Below are positions 45,967 to 54,179 of a stretch of DNA of 64,000 bases, piece by piece. The stretch comes from Pseudoalteromonas phenolica (lineage in GTDB: Bacteria; Pseudomonadota; Gammaproteobacteria; Enterobacterales; Alteromonadaceae). Each line of letters starts with the position of its first letter. Positions within the stretch are counted from its first letter, which is position 1. Both the position numbers and the translations under genes were made by a program. The stretch covers positions 1,178,001 through 1,242,000 of the forward strand of contig NZ_CP013187.1 of NCBI RefSeq assembly GCF_001444405.1, given 5' to 3'. Under the pieces are notes generated by a model. The model ran no database searches. It was not told the origin of the DNA and worked only from the letters and a program-made list of their open reading frames with translations.

Positions 45967-48900
45967 ATGAAAAAACAGTTTTATAGTGCGCTCGCACTTT
46001 CTGTGTCATTGGCACTCGGCAGTGCACAGGCCGCAGAAAAATCAGAAAAATGGCAAGTAGATGCGCCGCAAGGTGAGTTCTTTGATGCGAAAGTATCGGT
46101 AGAGCAAGGTACTTGGATGAATGTCGACGTCAGCCCTGACGGTAAAACCATCGTATTTGATTTACTTGGTGACATTTATACTATGCCGATGAAAGGCGGT
46201 AAAGCCACACAGTTAACTTCAGACATTGGTTGGCAAATGCAACCACGTTTTAGCCCTGATGGTCAGTATATTGCTTTTACTTCAGACCAAGGCGGTGGTG
46301 ACAATATTTGGGTAATGAAAACCGATGGGTCAGAGCAAACCGCCGTCACAAAAGAAACCTTCCGCCTATTGAACAGTCCTTCATGGAGTCCAGATGGTAA
46401 CTTTATTGTGGCGCGTAAGCACTTTACGGGTACTCGCTCTTTAGGTGCGGGTGAAGTTTGGATGTACCACAAAAGCGGTGGTAATGGTGTTCAACTCACT
46501 AAGCGCCCAAATGAGCAAAAAGATTTAGGTGAGCCTGCGTTCTCGCCAGATGGTCGTTATGTCTATTTCTCACAAGATGCCACGCCGGGTAAGACTTTTC
46601 ACTATTCAAAAGATTCAGTGGCAGGCATTTATAAAATTAAGCGTTTAGACAGAGAAACAGGTGAGATCGAGGTGATCTTATCGGGCATGGGCGGTGCCAT
46701 TCGTCCAACCCCGTCACCAGATGGTAAAACACTGGCATATATTAAACGTGACGATTTTCAATCAAGCCTCTATTTATATGACTTAGAGTCAGGTGAGCAT
46801 ACCAAGCTTTATGGTGAACTTGAGCGTGATATGCAAGAAACTTGGGCCATTCACGGTGTGTACCCAACCATTGCTTGGACGCCTGATCAAAAGCATTTGG
46901 TATTCTGGGCGGGTGGTAAAATTCATAAACTGGCAGTGAAAAACAAGTCAGTTGAAGAAATTGCCTTTAAAGTAGAAACCACCAAAAAGCTGCAAAAAGC
47001 ATTACGTTTTGCACAGGACATCGATGAGCCTGAATTCGATGTGAAAATGCTTCGTAACGTACAAGTCTCTCCTGACGGTGAAACGGCTATTTTTGAAGCC
47101 ATGGGTCACATTTATAAAAGAGATCTAGAGTCGGGCAAAATTAAGCGCTTGACTAAACAAAAAGATCATTTTGAATTCTTCCCACAATTCTCTCGTGATG
47201 GCAAAAAGATTGTTTATGTCACTTGGGATGACAAAGAGCAGGGTTCGGTACGTGTTGTATCTGCGCGCTCAGGTCGTGGTAAAGCTGTTACTAAACAGCC
47301 AGGCAAATATGTTGAGCCGACATTTAGTCCTGATGGCGACACTGTGGTATACCGTAAAACTTCAGGCAGCTCGATTTTAACCCCAGAGTGGTCGTTAAAG
47401 TCGGGTATTTACACAGTTTCAAGTAAAGGTGGTGAATCAGAACTCATCACAGAGTCTGGGTTCCAACCTCAGTTTGCTGACAGAAACGACCGTATTTTTG
47501 TAATGGCGGGGTGGCCTAAACCGCAATTTCGTGCAGTCAACCTAGAGACGAAGAAAACACAGGTTTTATACGAATCAAAACATGCGACAGAGTACCGTGT
47601 ATCTCCGGATGGTAAATATCTCGCATTTGCTGAACGCTTTAAAGTATTTGTCACGCCATTTGTCGAGAGTGGTAAAACCATTAATATCTCTCCAAGCGAT
47701 AAACAATTCCCTGTTGAGCAGTTATCTGTCAGAGCGGGTGAGGGCATTTCATGGAGCGCTAAAGGCGATAAACTATATTGGAGTCTAGGACCTGAACTTT
47801 ATCACGCGTCACTTGCAGGCATGTTTGATATTAATAAAGCAGAAGATGCTGACTTTAAAGTGGCCAGTGGCACAAACATTGGTTTCAAGCAGAAAATGGC
47901 CGAGCCAAAAGGCATGATAGCGTTAACTGGCGCAACGATTGTTACCATGAAAGGCGAGCAAGTTATCGAAAATGGTGTGGTGCTGACAGATGGCAAGCAC
48001 ATCAAAGCCGTGGGTCCACAAGCTGATGTGCGCATTCCAAAAGGCGCGAAAGTGATTGATGTAACAGGCAAGACTATTTTACCTGGGCTAGTGGATGTAC
48101 ACGCGCACGGTGCGCAAGGCAGTAACGAGATCATTCCAGAGCAAAACTGGAAGAACTTTGCGGGCTTATCTTTAGGTGTAACAACCATTCACGATCCATC
48201 TAACGATACCACAGAGATCTTTGCAGCCAGCGAAATGCAAAAAGCAGGTAAAATTGTTGGACCACGTATTTTCTCAACCGGCACAATTTTGTACGGTGCG
48301 AATATGCCGGGTTATACATCACATGTCGATTCATTAGACGATGCCAAGTTCCATTTAGAGCGTTTACAAAAAGTGGGTGCCTTTAGTGTGAAGTCTTATA
48401 ACCAACCGCGTCGTGAGCAGCGTCAGCAAGTGGTTGAAGCTGGTCGTCAGTTAGGCATGATGGTTGTGCCTGAAGGGGGGTCATTGTTACAACACAACCT
48501 CACTATGGTTGTTGATGGTCATACTGGTATTGAGCACTCGTTACCTGTCTCGCATATCTATGACGATATTAAGCAGTTATGGTCGCAGACTGATGTAGGT
48601 TATACACCAACGCTAGGTGTGGCTTATGGCGGTATTTGGGGTGAAAACTATTGGTACGATAAAACCGATGTGTGGGCACACCCAAGATTAAGTAAGTTTG
48701 TGCCTAAGAACCAATTACTACCACGTTCAATGCGTCGTATTAAGTCACCAGATCACCACTATAATCACTTCAACAACGCACGTGTGTCTGCTGAATTACA
48801 AGACTTAGGTGCGTTAGTGAATCTAGGTGCACACGGTCAGCGTGAAGGCCTAGCGGCACACTGGGAAATCTGGATGTTTGCACAAGGTGGCATGACACCG

Positions 48901-49140
48901 CATGAGGCATTGCGTGCAGCTACGATTGATCCGGCTAAGCATATCGGTCTTGATGAACATATTGGTTCAATTGAGGCGGGTAAATTAGCTGACTTAATCG
49001 TGCTAGATAAAAACCCACTAGATAACATCAGAGATACGGACAAGATCAGTCATACTATGATCAATGGTCGTTTATTTGATGCGTCTACAATGCAAGAAGT
49101 CGGTGCTAAAAAGCGCGAGAAGTTATTCTTCGAAGAGTAA
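45967..49140 (+). CDS. Exported beta-propeller/amidohydrolase fusion protein
   Basis: A 1057-residue protein with a signal peptide (MKKQFYSALALSVSLALGSA). Residues about 50-620 contain repeated TolB/WD40-like PD40 units (FSPDGQYIAFTSDQGGGDNI, WSPDGNFIVARKH, FSPDGRYVYFSQD and others), forming a propeller. Residues about 650-1050 are an amidohydrolase domain: GLVDVHAHGAQGS (HXH metal site), later His in DGHTGIEHSLP, and LGAHGQREGLAAHWEIW. It probably acts on imported peptides or cyclic amides in the periplasm; substrate unknown. Three hairpins follow the stop. Confidence 0.88.
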   Translation: MKKQFYSALALSVSLALGSAQAAEKSEKWQVDAPQGEFFDAKVSVEQGTWMNVDVSPDGKTIVFDLLGDIYTMPMKGGKATQLTSDIGWQMQPRFSPDGQYIAFTSDQGGGDNIWVMKTDGSEQTAVTKETFRLLNSPSWSPDGNFIVARKHFTGTRSLGAGEVWMYHKSGGNGVQLTKRPNEQKDLGEPAFSPDGRYVYFSQDATPGKTFHYSKDSVAGIYKIKRLDRETGEIEVILSGMGGAIRPTPSPDGKTLAYIKRDDFQSSLYLYDLESGEHTKLYGELERDMQETWAIHGVYPTIAWTPDQKHLVFWAGGKIHKLAVKNKSVEEIAFKVETTKKLQKALRFAQDIDEPEFDVKMLRNVQVSPDGETAIFEAMGHIYKRDLESGKIKRLTKQKDHFEFFPQFSRDGKKIVYVTWDDKEQGSVRVVSARSGRGKAVTKQPGKYVEPTFSPDGDTVVYRKTSGSSILTPEWSLKSGIYTVSSKGGESELITESGFQPQFADRNDRIFVMAGWPKPQFRAVNLETKKTQVLYESKHATEYRVSPDGKYLAFAERFKVFVTPFVESGKTINISPSDKQFPVEQLSVRAGEGISWSAKGDKLYWSLGPELYHASLAGMFDINKAEDADFKVASGTNIGFKQKMAEPKGMIALTGATIVTMKGEQVIENGVVLTDGKHIKAVGPQADVRIPKGAKVIDVTGKTILPGLVDVHAHGAQGSNEIIPEQNWKNFAGLSLGVTTIHDPSNDTTEIFAASEMQKAGKIVGPRIFSTGTILYGANMPGYTSHVDSLDDAKFHLERLQKVGAFSVKSYNQPRREQRQQVVEAGRQLGMMVVPEGGSLLQHNLTMVVDGHTGIEHSLPVSHIYDDIKQLWSQTDVGYTPTLGVAYGGIWGENYWYDKTDVWAHPRLSKFVPKNQLLPRSMRRIKSPDHHYNHFNNARVSAELQDLGALVNLGAHGQREGLAAHWEIWMFAQGGMTPHEALRAATIDPAKHIGLDEHIGSIEAGKLADLIVLDKNPLDNIRDTDKISHTMINGRLFDASTMQEVGAKKREKLFFEE

Positions 49141-49152
49141 TTTTTTGACTGG

Positions 49153-49249
49153 TGAGTGAGGTTTAGGTCTCACTCCTGCTGGATTTTAATCTGACAATAT
49201 TAAAATCCAGACATAAAAAAACCGCGGTAAACGCGGTTTTTTTATGTCT
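49153..49249. terminator. Three successive hairpins ending in a bidirectional terminator
   Basis: First gagtgag / ctcactc (about 49154-49175). Second, ctggattttaat (49179-49190) and attaaaatccag (49199-49210), a perfect 12-bp repeat. Third, an 18-bp perfect repeat, 49209-49226 and 49232-49249, around a 5-nt loop, with core accgcg/cgcggt flanked by A7 and T7, so it acts on both strands. The second and third share two bases and cannot both be fully formed. Confidence 0.8.
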
Positions 49250-49264
49250 AACTGTGAGTGGGGA

Positions 49265-49627
49265 TTAAACCACACCACGTGGAAGGCGACAGTCATGCTC
49301 TTTTTCAGCAAGACGGATGATCCAGAATTCTTCTGGTGTGTAGCCTTCTTCGTTAGCTTTAACAACAGTAAATGCTGCTTTTTTAGTTTTCGCAGGCGCT
49401 GCTGGTTTTTTTGCTTCTTTTTTAGCAGGAGCCGCTTCTTGGCTAGGAGCCGCAGAACCAGAAGTAAGCTCTTCTGTTAGTGCTGCTACATCTGCAAGAC
49501 GCATGTTTTTGCCACCGTCAATGCTGTACCAGCCAGGTTTAGTTGTGATCTCTGGCTTTTTACCATGGGCAGCTTCATATGCAGCTTCAAAAGCGCTTAA
49601 TACTTCAGTTTTATCAAGTTTACTCAT
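49265..49627 (-). CDS. Small conserved-looking protein with Ala/Lys-rich linker
   Basis: A 120-residue cytoplasmic protein in three parts: an N-terminal domain (1-55, LSAFEAAYEAAHGKKPEI then GWYSIDGGKNMRLADVAALT), a low-complexity Ala/Lys/Pro linker (about 58-85) and a C-terminal motif (GYTPEEFWIIRLAEKEHDCR). The bipartite ordered ends joined by a basic linker suggest a nucleic-acid or protein adaptor, but I do not recognise the family. Well expressed judging by the strong terminator immediately downstream on this strand. Confidence 0.65.
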   Translation of the reverse strand: MSKLDKTEVLSAFEAAYEAAHGKKPEITTKPGWYSIDGGKNMRLADVAALTEELTSGSAAPSQEAAPAKKEAKKPAAPAKTKKAAFTVVKANEEGYTPEEFWIIRLAEKEHDCRLPRGVV

Positions 49628-49797
49628 CGTAGATCCTAGTCGTTAATACGCGGATACGCGGGTTTAATTTAAAGGCGCATTTATACCGAAAATTGGGCTA
49701 ATTTTCAATTTTTTGCGCCATTTCTCTACTTTTAGCCATCTAAATTGCGATAAAACGCTGTAAAAGTAAGCATTTTAACGTATTTTTAAGCACTGAT

Positions 49798-50562
49798 TCA
49801 TAAAGCTTCAGGGTTAATGAATCGCCTTAACGCTATCCACGCTTTACCTATGACTTCATGCCAGTGGCTCGTAACCGCTCTTAATACTCCCGAATCTGGA
49901 ATAAAAAGCTTATGTGTAGGTGTATTTTTATAAGTATAAAATTGCACCGGTGCTTTGATCACATCAACCCCTTGCACATAAAATAAGTCACTGGCCCTGG
50001 CCATGTGACTTGTTGATGTGACCAGTGCAACTTTTCTATCGACTAATTTTGGTGCAAGTAGTTTTGCTTCATCGGCGGTGTCTTTGGCTGTTGGATTAGT
50101 CGAAATACGGTGTTTCGCAATACCTAAACTTTTAGCAGTCTCTGCCATTAAATCAGCGCCTGTGGTTTTACCAAAGCCATACCCTGAGACAATCAGTTTG
50201 GCTTGTGGGTATGCATTTGCCAGACGAAGCCCTTCAACTAAACGTGATAACGCGCAGCCACCAAGTTGGCCATTTGCTGGCAGACGGCTGTTGGCATAGA
50301 CATCACAGCCAAGTACAACAATATAGTCGAGCTTTTTGTGTTTTTTAATATCAAAAGGCGCTTGTGTCTTTTCAACAGGTTCAATCAACAGATTTGCGCC
50401 GTAAGGTGTGCTTATAAACCAAGTGGCAAAAACACAAAGCCAAGCAATTAAGTATGACTTTTTATTTTGCTTTGCGATAAATAATAAACACAGTGACAAA
50501 ATAATTAAGGTGAGAGGCAAGGGCATTAAGAGGCCGCCGATGATCTTTTTGATTTCAAACAT
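49798..50562 (-). CDS. elyC: Envelope biogenesis factor ElyC-like (DUF218)
   Basis: A 254-residue inner-membrane protein. Two N-terminal helices (about 7-28, 34-51) precede a DUF218 domain: LDYIVVLGCDVYANSRLPA, then LANAYPQAKLIVSGYGFGK and VALVTSTSHMARASDLFYVQ. ElyC of E. coli is needed for peptidoglycan synthesis at low temperature through undecaprenyl-phosphate lipid carriers. ATG 50562 follows directly on the T tract of the metR terminator and has no clear Shine-Dalgarno; the alternative TTG 50574 lies inside the hairpin. The ATG start aligns with the E. coli protein. Confidence 0.85.
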   Translation of the reverse strand: MFEIKKIIGGLLMPLPLTLIILSLCLLFIAKQNKKSYLIAWLCVFATWFISTPYGANLLIEPVEKTQAPFDIKKHKKLDYIVVLGCDVYANSRLPANGQLGGCALSRLVEGLRLANAYPQAKLIVSGYGFGKTTGADLMAETAKSLGIAKHRISTNPTAKDTADEAKLLAPKLVDRKVALVTSTSHMARASDLFYVQGVDVIKAPVQFYTYKNTPTHKLFIPDSGVLRAVTSHWHEVIGKAWIALRRFINPEAL

Positions 50563-50588
50563 AAAAAAGCCCAAATAGAATTTGGGCT
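50563..50588 (-). terminator. metR terminator, running into the elyC start codon
   Basis: Read on the minus strand, agcccaaat and atttgggct (50588-50568) form a perfect 9-bp stem with a 3-nt loop, followed by TTTTTT (50568-50563) and then at once by ATG of elyC (50562). Confidence 0.85.
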
Positions 50589-50631
50589 AGTTTAAAATAG
50601 AATCAGTAAGACAACCAGATGATTTCTGTGG

Positions 50632-51519
50632 TTATCGTCCGTTACTTTGCTTACACGTATTTAAGAAGTGACGATAGACAGGGTTGTCTTTCATATTTTT
50701 CTTCATTGCTAAATACATCGGACGATTTAAACCCAGTGCGCCCAGCGGAATAGACTTAATTAACCCTTGGCTTTCATAAGGTGTTACTAACCAATCAGGA
50801 AGAGCGGCAACACCCATACCAGCACTGACTAACTGGAAAATAAGTAATCCTTGATCCACCGTTTTTAATGTACCGTCAAAGCGTGCATTTTGAATAAAAT
50901 GCTTAAAAATATCTTGGCGCTCTTTTGGAATAGGGTACGAAATAATGGTTTCGTCTTTTAAGTCTAGCGCCGTGACGTAGGCTTTTTTAGCCAGTTCATG
51001 ATCGGGTGATACAATCAGTTTCAACTTAAAATCAAAAAGGTGCGCGTATTCAAGCTTGTCTGCTTCTCGAATGTCAGAAGTTAATACTAAATCTAAGTCA
51101 TCGTTAAGAAGCTCAGGAATGGCGTCGTAGCTAAACCCGCGCTCATAATCTACATGGATGTCAGGCCAGAAATTGTTAAATTCTTTGATTGTCGGCAGTA
51201 GCCAATGGAAACATGCGTGACATTCAACACTTAAGCGCAGTTGAGAAATTGGCTGATTGAGGCTTTCTTTTAATCGACACTTGGTTGCTTCTACTCTTGG
51301 TAACACTTCATTGGCCAATTCTAGTAGTAGCATACCTTGTGGTGTAAAACGCACAGGTTGTGTTTTTCTTTCGAACAGCTGACAGTCTAATTTGTTCTCT
51401 AAGTCTTTAATTTGATGAGATAAAGCTGATTGAGTTAAAAACAGTTCACGGGCTGTATTTACAAGGGAGCCGGTTTCTTTAAGCGTTGAAATGGTTTTTA
51501 AATGTTTAATATCTATCAT
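50632..51519 (-). CDS. metR: LysR-type regulator MetR
   Basis: A 295-residue LysR-type transcription factor. The N-terminal winged helix has SLVNTARELFLTQSALSHQI and KLDCQLFERKTQPVRFTPQG; the effector domain follows (about 90-290). MetR, with homocysteine as coactivator, turns on metE; it is divergently encoded next to metE here, the classical layout. I use ATG 51519 (MIDIKHLKT); the frame opens at TTG 51525. Confidence 0.93.
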   Translation of the reverse strand: MIDIKHLKTISTLKETGSLVNTARELFLTQSALSHQIKDLENKLDCQLFERKTQPVRFTPQGMLLLELANEVLPRVEATKCRLKESLNQPISQLRLSVECHACFHWLLPTIKEFNNFWPDIHVDYERGFSYDAIPELLNDDLDLVLTSDIREADKLEYAHLFDFKLKLIVSPDHELAKKAYVTALDLKDETIISYPIPKERQDIFKHFIQNARFDGTLKTVDQGLLIFQLVSAGMGVAALPDWLVTPYESQGLIKSIPLGALGLNRPMYLAMKKNMKDNPVYRHFLNTCKQSNGR

Positions 51520-51557
51520 CTTCAATAAATCTCATTCTTAGAGTGAGCAAAATTCAG

Positions 51558-51577
51558 AGTTCACCTATTCCTGAACT
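51558..51577. promoter_or_regulatory. Inverted repeat in the metR-metE gap
   Basis: AGTTCA (51558-51563), 8 nt, TGAACT (51572-51577): a perfect 6-bp inverted repeat close to the metR start. MetR sites are usually written TGAA-N5-TTCA, so this does not match exactly; it is a candidate operator by position only. Confidence 0.3.
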
Positions 51578-51814
51578 GCCTAACTTCAATTTCCATGTTT
51601 GCTAGTTTATAAAAACAGCATAAATCTATTTTTAATTAGCAAAATCACTATAACACTATTTTTGACAGCGTTGTCATGTTTTGATCATATTTTTTACAAT
51701 TTTATTTGATTAATTTTGTTCAAGTTAAAACTGAAAAACTGTCAGTTGTCTTCATCCTATCTCATGTTAATGATTTTAGCCATCTAAACACCCAAAAAAA
51801 TTTAAGGATAGAAC

Positions 51815-54094
51815 ATGGCGTATATTCATAATCTCGGTTTTCCTCGGATAGGAAAGAAACGTGAACTTAAGTTTGCAGTTGAATCCTATTGGCGAGGTGA
51901 AATTAACCAAGATGAATTACTTGAAAAAGGTAAAGCAATCAGAGTTGAGAATTGGGCAATACAGGCGAACGCTGGAATTGAATTACTGCCTGTCGGTGAC
52001 TTTGCATGGTATGACCATATACTTAATACCAGTTTATTATTAGGTGCTATACCAAAGCGCCATGTAAATACTGATGGCAGTGTTGACCTAGATACATTAT
52101 TCAGAGTAAGTCGAGGAAAATCGCCAAGTGGTTGCGCCTGTGCAGCGAGTGAAATGACAAAGTGGTTTAATACTAATTACCACTATATAGTACCCGAGCT
52201 TTCTAAAGATCAAAGCTTTGGACTAAGCTGGCAGGCACTGTTTGAAGAAGTCGGTGAAGCACACAGTCTGGGTTATAAAGTCAAACCTGTTTTGGTAGGG
52301 CCTATTACTTATTTGCATTTAGCCAAGTGTGCAGATGAGTCGTTTAATAAGCTATCTCTTCTAGATAAGTTATTACCGGTTTATCAGCAAGTGTTAAAAA
52401 AGCTGGCTGAGCTTGGCGTAGAATGGGTACAAGTTGATGAGCCTGTTCTCGCACTAGAGCTGCCTGAAGAGTATCGCAGTGCATTAAATACTTCCTTAGC
52501 AGCACTTAACGAACAAGGGGTAAAGATTTTACTCGCCAGTTATTTTGATTCGGTAAAAGATTACTATGAAGATATTCAGCACTATCCTGTCGCAGGTGTG
52601 CATTTTGATTGTGTTGCAGGTGAGCAAGATCTTGCAAAGTTAAATCAGCTTTTAAATGATGAGCAGGTGTTATCTCTAGGGCTTATTAATGGTCGTAATA
52701 TTTGGCGAGCTGATTTGTCTTCTATTTATAATCAAATCGAGCCGATAGCACAAAGTCGTGGTGATAATTTATGGCTAGCACCGTCATGTTCATTACTTCA
52801 CACCCCGGTCGACTTAGAGCAAGAAGACAAGCTTGATGCTGAAATTCGCGATTGGTTGGCTTTTGCAAAGCAAAAATTGCAAGAACTTAAGTTACTTAAA
52901 TTAGCCATTGAGAATGAAGAGCTGACAACTTTAGACTTATATTCGGAGCCAGTAAAAGCCAGAGCAAGCTCTAAGCGTGTAAATAACATTATGGTTCAAG
53001 AAAAAGTGGCATCGCTTAATGCCAATCACGGAAAACGGCAAAGTGCATTTTCAGAACGAGTTAAAAAACAACAGGCCTCATTAGGACTACCTTTATTACC
53101 AACTACAACCATAGGCTCTTTTCCACAGACGCAAGCCATTCGCCAAGCACGAAAAGAGTTTAAAGCGGGTATTATTTCAGCCGCAGAATACGAAAATCAA
53201 ATGCAAGCGGAGATCCGTTATGCGGTTGAAGAGCAAGAAGCGCTTGATATTGATGTACTAGTGCATGGTGAGGCTGAACGTAATGATATGGTCGAGTATT
53301 TTGGTGAACAGCTCGAAGGGTTTGCATTTACGCAATTTGGTTGGGTGCAAAGCTATGGTTCGCGTTGTGTTAAACCGCCCATTATCTGGGGGGATGTATC
53401 TCGAGAAGAGCCAATGACTGTTAGCTGGACGCAATACGCTCAAGCGCAAACCGCAAAAAAAATGAAAGGTATGTTGACAGGCCCAGTCACCATTTTATTT
53501 TGGTCATTTACTCGAGATGACCTCGACAAACCAAGTATTGCAAACCAAATCGCACTTGCGCTTCGAGATGAAGTCGTTGATTTACAAAACGCGGGGATTG
53601 ATATCATACAAATTGATGAACCTGCATTTCGAGAAGGCATGCCATTAAAGGCAAGTGAATGGCAAAGTTACCTTGATTGGGCGGCTTATGCATTTAGGGT
53701 GTCGGCGTCGGGAGTTAAAGATGAAACACAAATTCATACGCACATGTGTTATGCGAAGTTCAACGACATTATTGGTGCAATCGCCGATATGGATGCTGAT
53801 GTGATCACCATAGAAACATCTCGCTCGAATATGGAACTACTTAATGCTTTTGAAGATTTTGCCTATCCAAACGAAATTGGTCCCGGCGTGTATGATATAC
53901 ATAGTCCGAATGTGCCAGATATAGTGTGGGTCAAATCATTGATCCATAAAGCTGCGAAGAAGATCCCTGTTGAGCGTTTATGGGTAAACCCTGATTGCGG
54001 TCTAAAAACTCGTGGATGGGAAGAAACCAGAGCTGCGCTTGAAAATATGGTGAAAGCCACTAAAGAGCTTCGAGAGGAGTTGGGAGCTAACTAG
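51815..54094 (+). CDS. metE: Cobalamin-independent methionine synthase MetE
   Basis: A 759-residue enzyme (E. coli 753) that transfers the methyl group of 5-methyltetrahydropteroyl-triglutamate to homocysteine. The N-terminal domain begins NLGFPRIGKKRELKFAVESY; the C-terminal zinc site has IHTHMCYAKFND (His, Cys) and NPDCGLKTRGWEE (Cys). IDEPAFREGMPL is the homocysteine region. AAGGAT precedes ATG 51815. Confidence 0.97.
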   Translation: MAYIHNLGFPRIGKKRELKFAVESYWRGEINQDELLEKGKAIRVENWAIQANAGIELLPVGDFAWYDHILNTSLLLGAIPKRHVNTDGSVDLDTLFRVSRGKSPSGCACAASEMTKWFNTNYHYIVPELSKDQSFGLSWQALFEEVGEAHSLGYKVKPVLVGPITYLHLAKCADESFNKLSLLDKLLPVYQQVLKKLAELGVEWVQVDEPVLALELPEEYRSALNTSLAALNEQGVKILLASYFDSVKDYYEDIQHYPVAGVHFDCVAGEQDLAKLNQLLNDEQVLSLGLINGRNIWRADLSSIYNQIEPIAQSRGDNLWLAPSCSLLHTPVDLEQEDKLDAEIRDWLAFAKQKLQELKLLKLAIENEELTTLDLYSEPVKARASSKRVNNIMVQEKVASLNANHGKRQSAFSERVKKQQASLGLPLLPTTTIGSFPQTQAIRQARKEFKAGIISAAEYENQMQAEIRYAVEEQEALDIDVLVHGEAERNDMVEYFGEQLEGFAFTQFGWVQSYGSRCVKPPIIWGDVSREEPMTVSWTQYAQAQTAKKMKGMLTGPVTILFWSFTRDDLDKPSIANQIALALRDEVVDLQNAGIDIIQIDEPAFREGMPLKASEWQSYLDWAAYAFRVSASGVKDETQIHTHMCYAKFNDIIGAIADMDADVITIETSRSNMELLNAFEDFAYPNEIGPGVYDIHSPNVPDIVWVKSLIHKAAKKIPVERLWVNPDCGLKTRGWEETRAALENMVKATKELREELGAN

Positions 54095-54120
54095 CTCTTA
54101 TTCAAAGATTTTACTAGAAG

Positions 54121-54157
54121 ATAAAACAAAGCGTGCATAACGCAGGCTTTGTTTTAT
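54121..54157. terminator. Bidirectional terminator between metE and the GGDEF/EAL gene
   Basis: ataaaacaaagc (54121-54132) and gctttgttttat (54146-54157) form a perfect 12-bp stem; the loop can add gcgt/acgc pairs. Its outer arms are A/T-rich, so either strand may end here. Confidence 0.7.
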
Positions 54158-54179
54158 AAGATTATCAGGTCTATTACTC

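Noticed and set aside
51526..51814. Search for a SAM riboswitch or MetJ boxes upstream of metE
   Set aside because: No AGACGTCT-like repeats and no convincing conserved riboswitch core were seen; control by MetR is enough to explain the layout.
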